From: Pseudomonadota bacterium
GTDB taxonomy: Bacteria; Myxococcota; Bradymonadia; UBA4248
NCBI GenBank assembly: GCA_017613855.1
Contig: JAGACY010000263.1
Span: forward strand, 1 to 7,510
DNA: 7,510 bases
Reading direction: 5' to 3'
Shown one piece after another: positions 6,921-7,510 of the stretch; the stretch's first letter is position 1, and every line of letters begins with the position of its first letter. The notes beneath the pieces were generated by a model. The model was not told where the DNA came from and ran no database searches. It saw only the letters and a program-made list of their open reading frames with translations. Position numbers and translations under genes: made by a program.

Positions 6921-6954
6921 GCCCTGCTATCGCCTGGCGGCGATACGCAGTGGC
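6921..6954 (+). repeat. REP-like bulged hairpin, copy 2
   Basis: About 14 base pairs form: GCC 6921-6923 with GGC 6952-6954, C6924-G6950, TGC 6925-6927 with GCA 6947-6949, and TATCGCC 6928-6934 with GGCGATA 6939-6945. The loop is TGGC 6935-6938. C6946 is bulged at the same place as C922 in copy 1, and T6951 is also bulged. The T-A pair of copy 1 (907/918) is a C-G pair here (6931/6942), a compensatory change. It starts 18 bases after the amylase stop and touches the next hairpin with no gap. Confidence 0.65.
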
Positions 6955-7014
6955 AAAGCCGCTATTGCCATCACGCTCTTGCGAGCGTTGATTACAATAC
7001 GCGGCTTTTTTTTT
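6955..7014 (+). terminator. Long terminator-like hairpin (copy 3 of the repeat core) before the last gene
   Basis: The stem is AAAGCCGC 6955-6962 with GCGGCTTT 7001-7008, then TATTG 6963-6967 with CAATA 6995-6999 (C7000 bulged), ATCA 6970-6973 with TGAT 6989-6992, and CGCTC 6974-6978 with GAGCG 6983-6987. The loop is TTGC 6979-6982. A run of nine T's occupies 7006-7014. It is the evident end of the kinase-to-amylase unit. However, only 21 bases separate the T-run from the next start codon, so it may act as an attenuator for that gene. Confidence 0.75.
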
Positions 7015-7022
7015 AGATTGAA

Positions 7023-7028
7023 AAGGAA
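7023..7028 (+). promoter_or_regulatory. Ribosome binding site of the last gene
   Basis: AAGGAA lies seven bases before ATG 7036. It supports a true gene in this frame and shows that translation begins almost directly after the T-run of the hairpin. Confidence 0.7.
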
Positions 7029-7035
7029 AACACCC

Positions 7036-7510
7036 ATGCTGCCCGTTACACCACCACCCATGCATGGCATAAATGTCTATTACGAAAATGCCAGGTGCTT
7101 TATCTGTAATCGTAATGCAAATTATCTGGCAATTCTTGGCGTATGTGTTGCTGCTGCGGGGATCATTCTTCTGATCATTTTTGGCAGATGTGTACTTCAT
7201 CCGCATTATTGCACGGGCATCCATTACCAAAAAGATATTATCATCGGCTGCGTATGCATTGTCATCGGTATCGTCAGTTGCTTCTTTCTTTTTGAAAAAA
7301 GTCATATCATTGTGAGTGATGATATGATCGAATTCTGGAAAAAAGGAAAACTGATTCGGACATTTCCAAAAGATCCTGCACAGATTGAAGTTGTGGTCGA
7401 ACTCGGAATTGAGAATTCCCGCAACCATACACATCTTTACAATGTTTTCTTTAAGGAATGCGATGGTAAGGAAACCAGGATCTTTCGGGATTTGTACGAA
7501 AATACGGCGA
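7036..7510 (+). CDS. Two-TM membrane protein, N-terminal part (3' end outside window)
   Basis: From ATG 7036 the frame stays open for 158 codons to the window edge, with a good ribosome site. A short Pro-rich N-terminus (MLPVTPPPMHG) is followed by a CxxC (CFIC, residues 21-24), one hydrophobic segment at about 31-50, a loop with His and Cys, a second hydrophobic segment at about 68-86, then a soluble part beginning 'SHIIVSDDMIEFWKKGK'. Two membrane helices followed by a beta-rich domain with 'I.V.DD.I..W..GK' recall bacterial PH-like membrane proteins; this is a weak resemblance from memory. The helices are Cys-rich (Cys37, 52, 59, 72, 74, 82). Its leader contains the long hairpin at 6955-7014. 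The function is unknown. Confidence 0.7.
   Translation, partial: MLPVTPPPMHGINVYYENARCFICNRNANYLAILGVCVAAAGIILLIIFGRCVLHPHYCTGIHYQKDIIIGCVCIVIGIVSCFFLFEKSHIIVSDDMIEFWKKGKLIRTFPKDPAQIEVVVELGIENSRNHTHLYNVFFKECDGKETRIFRDLYENTA

Noticed and set aside
6865..7434. 189-codon open frame on the minus strand
   Set aside because: It would run through the terminator-like hairpin and into the amylase 3' end. The + strand frame from 7036 has a ribosome site and plausible membrane helices, so the minus frame is taken as its shadow.
1..7510. CRISPR array, tRNA or rRNA gene, insertion sequence
   Set aside because: No regularly spaced direct repeats with unique spacers, no cloverleaf or rRNA-like stretch, and no transposase or terminal inverted repeats were seen. 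The tandem repeats present lie inside coding frames.

Overview
The window holds five genes, all on the + strand. The ends are open: the first gene may begin before base 1 and the last runs past base 7510. Three things suggest a Gram-negative, myxobacterium-like organism (Myxococcota, Bradymonadota or another former deltaproteobacterial group): a Hanks-type Ser/Thr kinase with a long disordered tail, a TolA-like membrane protein whose C-terminal domain resembles the AgmX/PglI type, and a secreted lipoprotein amylase with disulfide-type cysteine clusters. The base composition looks moderate rather than the very high G+C of classical Myxococcus. The lineage is inference and no marker gene settles it.

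Layout. Bases 2-799 encode a single-pass, TolA-like envelope protein that ends at a strong intrinsic terminator (821-852). Bases 800-1189 are noncoding and carry two back-to-back hairpins (857-892 and 895-930), then about 260 bases with little recognisable content. Bases 1190-3601 encode a soluble Ser/Thr kinase with a Met/Gln/Pro/Gly-rich tail built partly from DNA tandem repeats (4 x 60 bp and 4 x 27 bp) and an unrecognised C-terminal domain. Bases 3714-4586 encode an unrecognised coiled-coil protein with one membrane segment. Bases 4638-6902 encode a GH13 alpha-amylase-family lipoprotein with all catalytic motifs and a cysteine-rich insertion. Bases 6921-7014 hold two abutting hairpins, the second ending in a T-run. 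Bases 7036-7510 encode the N-terminal part of a two-TM membrane protein that is open at the window end.

How the genes may work together. No terminator is visible between the kinase, the coiled-coil membrane protein and the amylase, while terminators lie on both sides of the trio, so they may form one transcription unit. Any functional link (kinase acting on the coiled-coil protein, amylase degrading external alpha-glucan) is inference. The most unusual noncoding signal is a hairpin family seen three times. It has a TAT[T/C]G..C[A/G]ATA core, a conserved bulged C and compensatory base changes. One copy has become the stem of a terminator-like hairpin placed only 21 bases before the start codon of the last gene, which looks more like an attenuator than a plain terminator.
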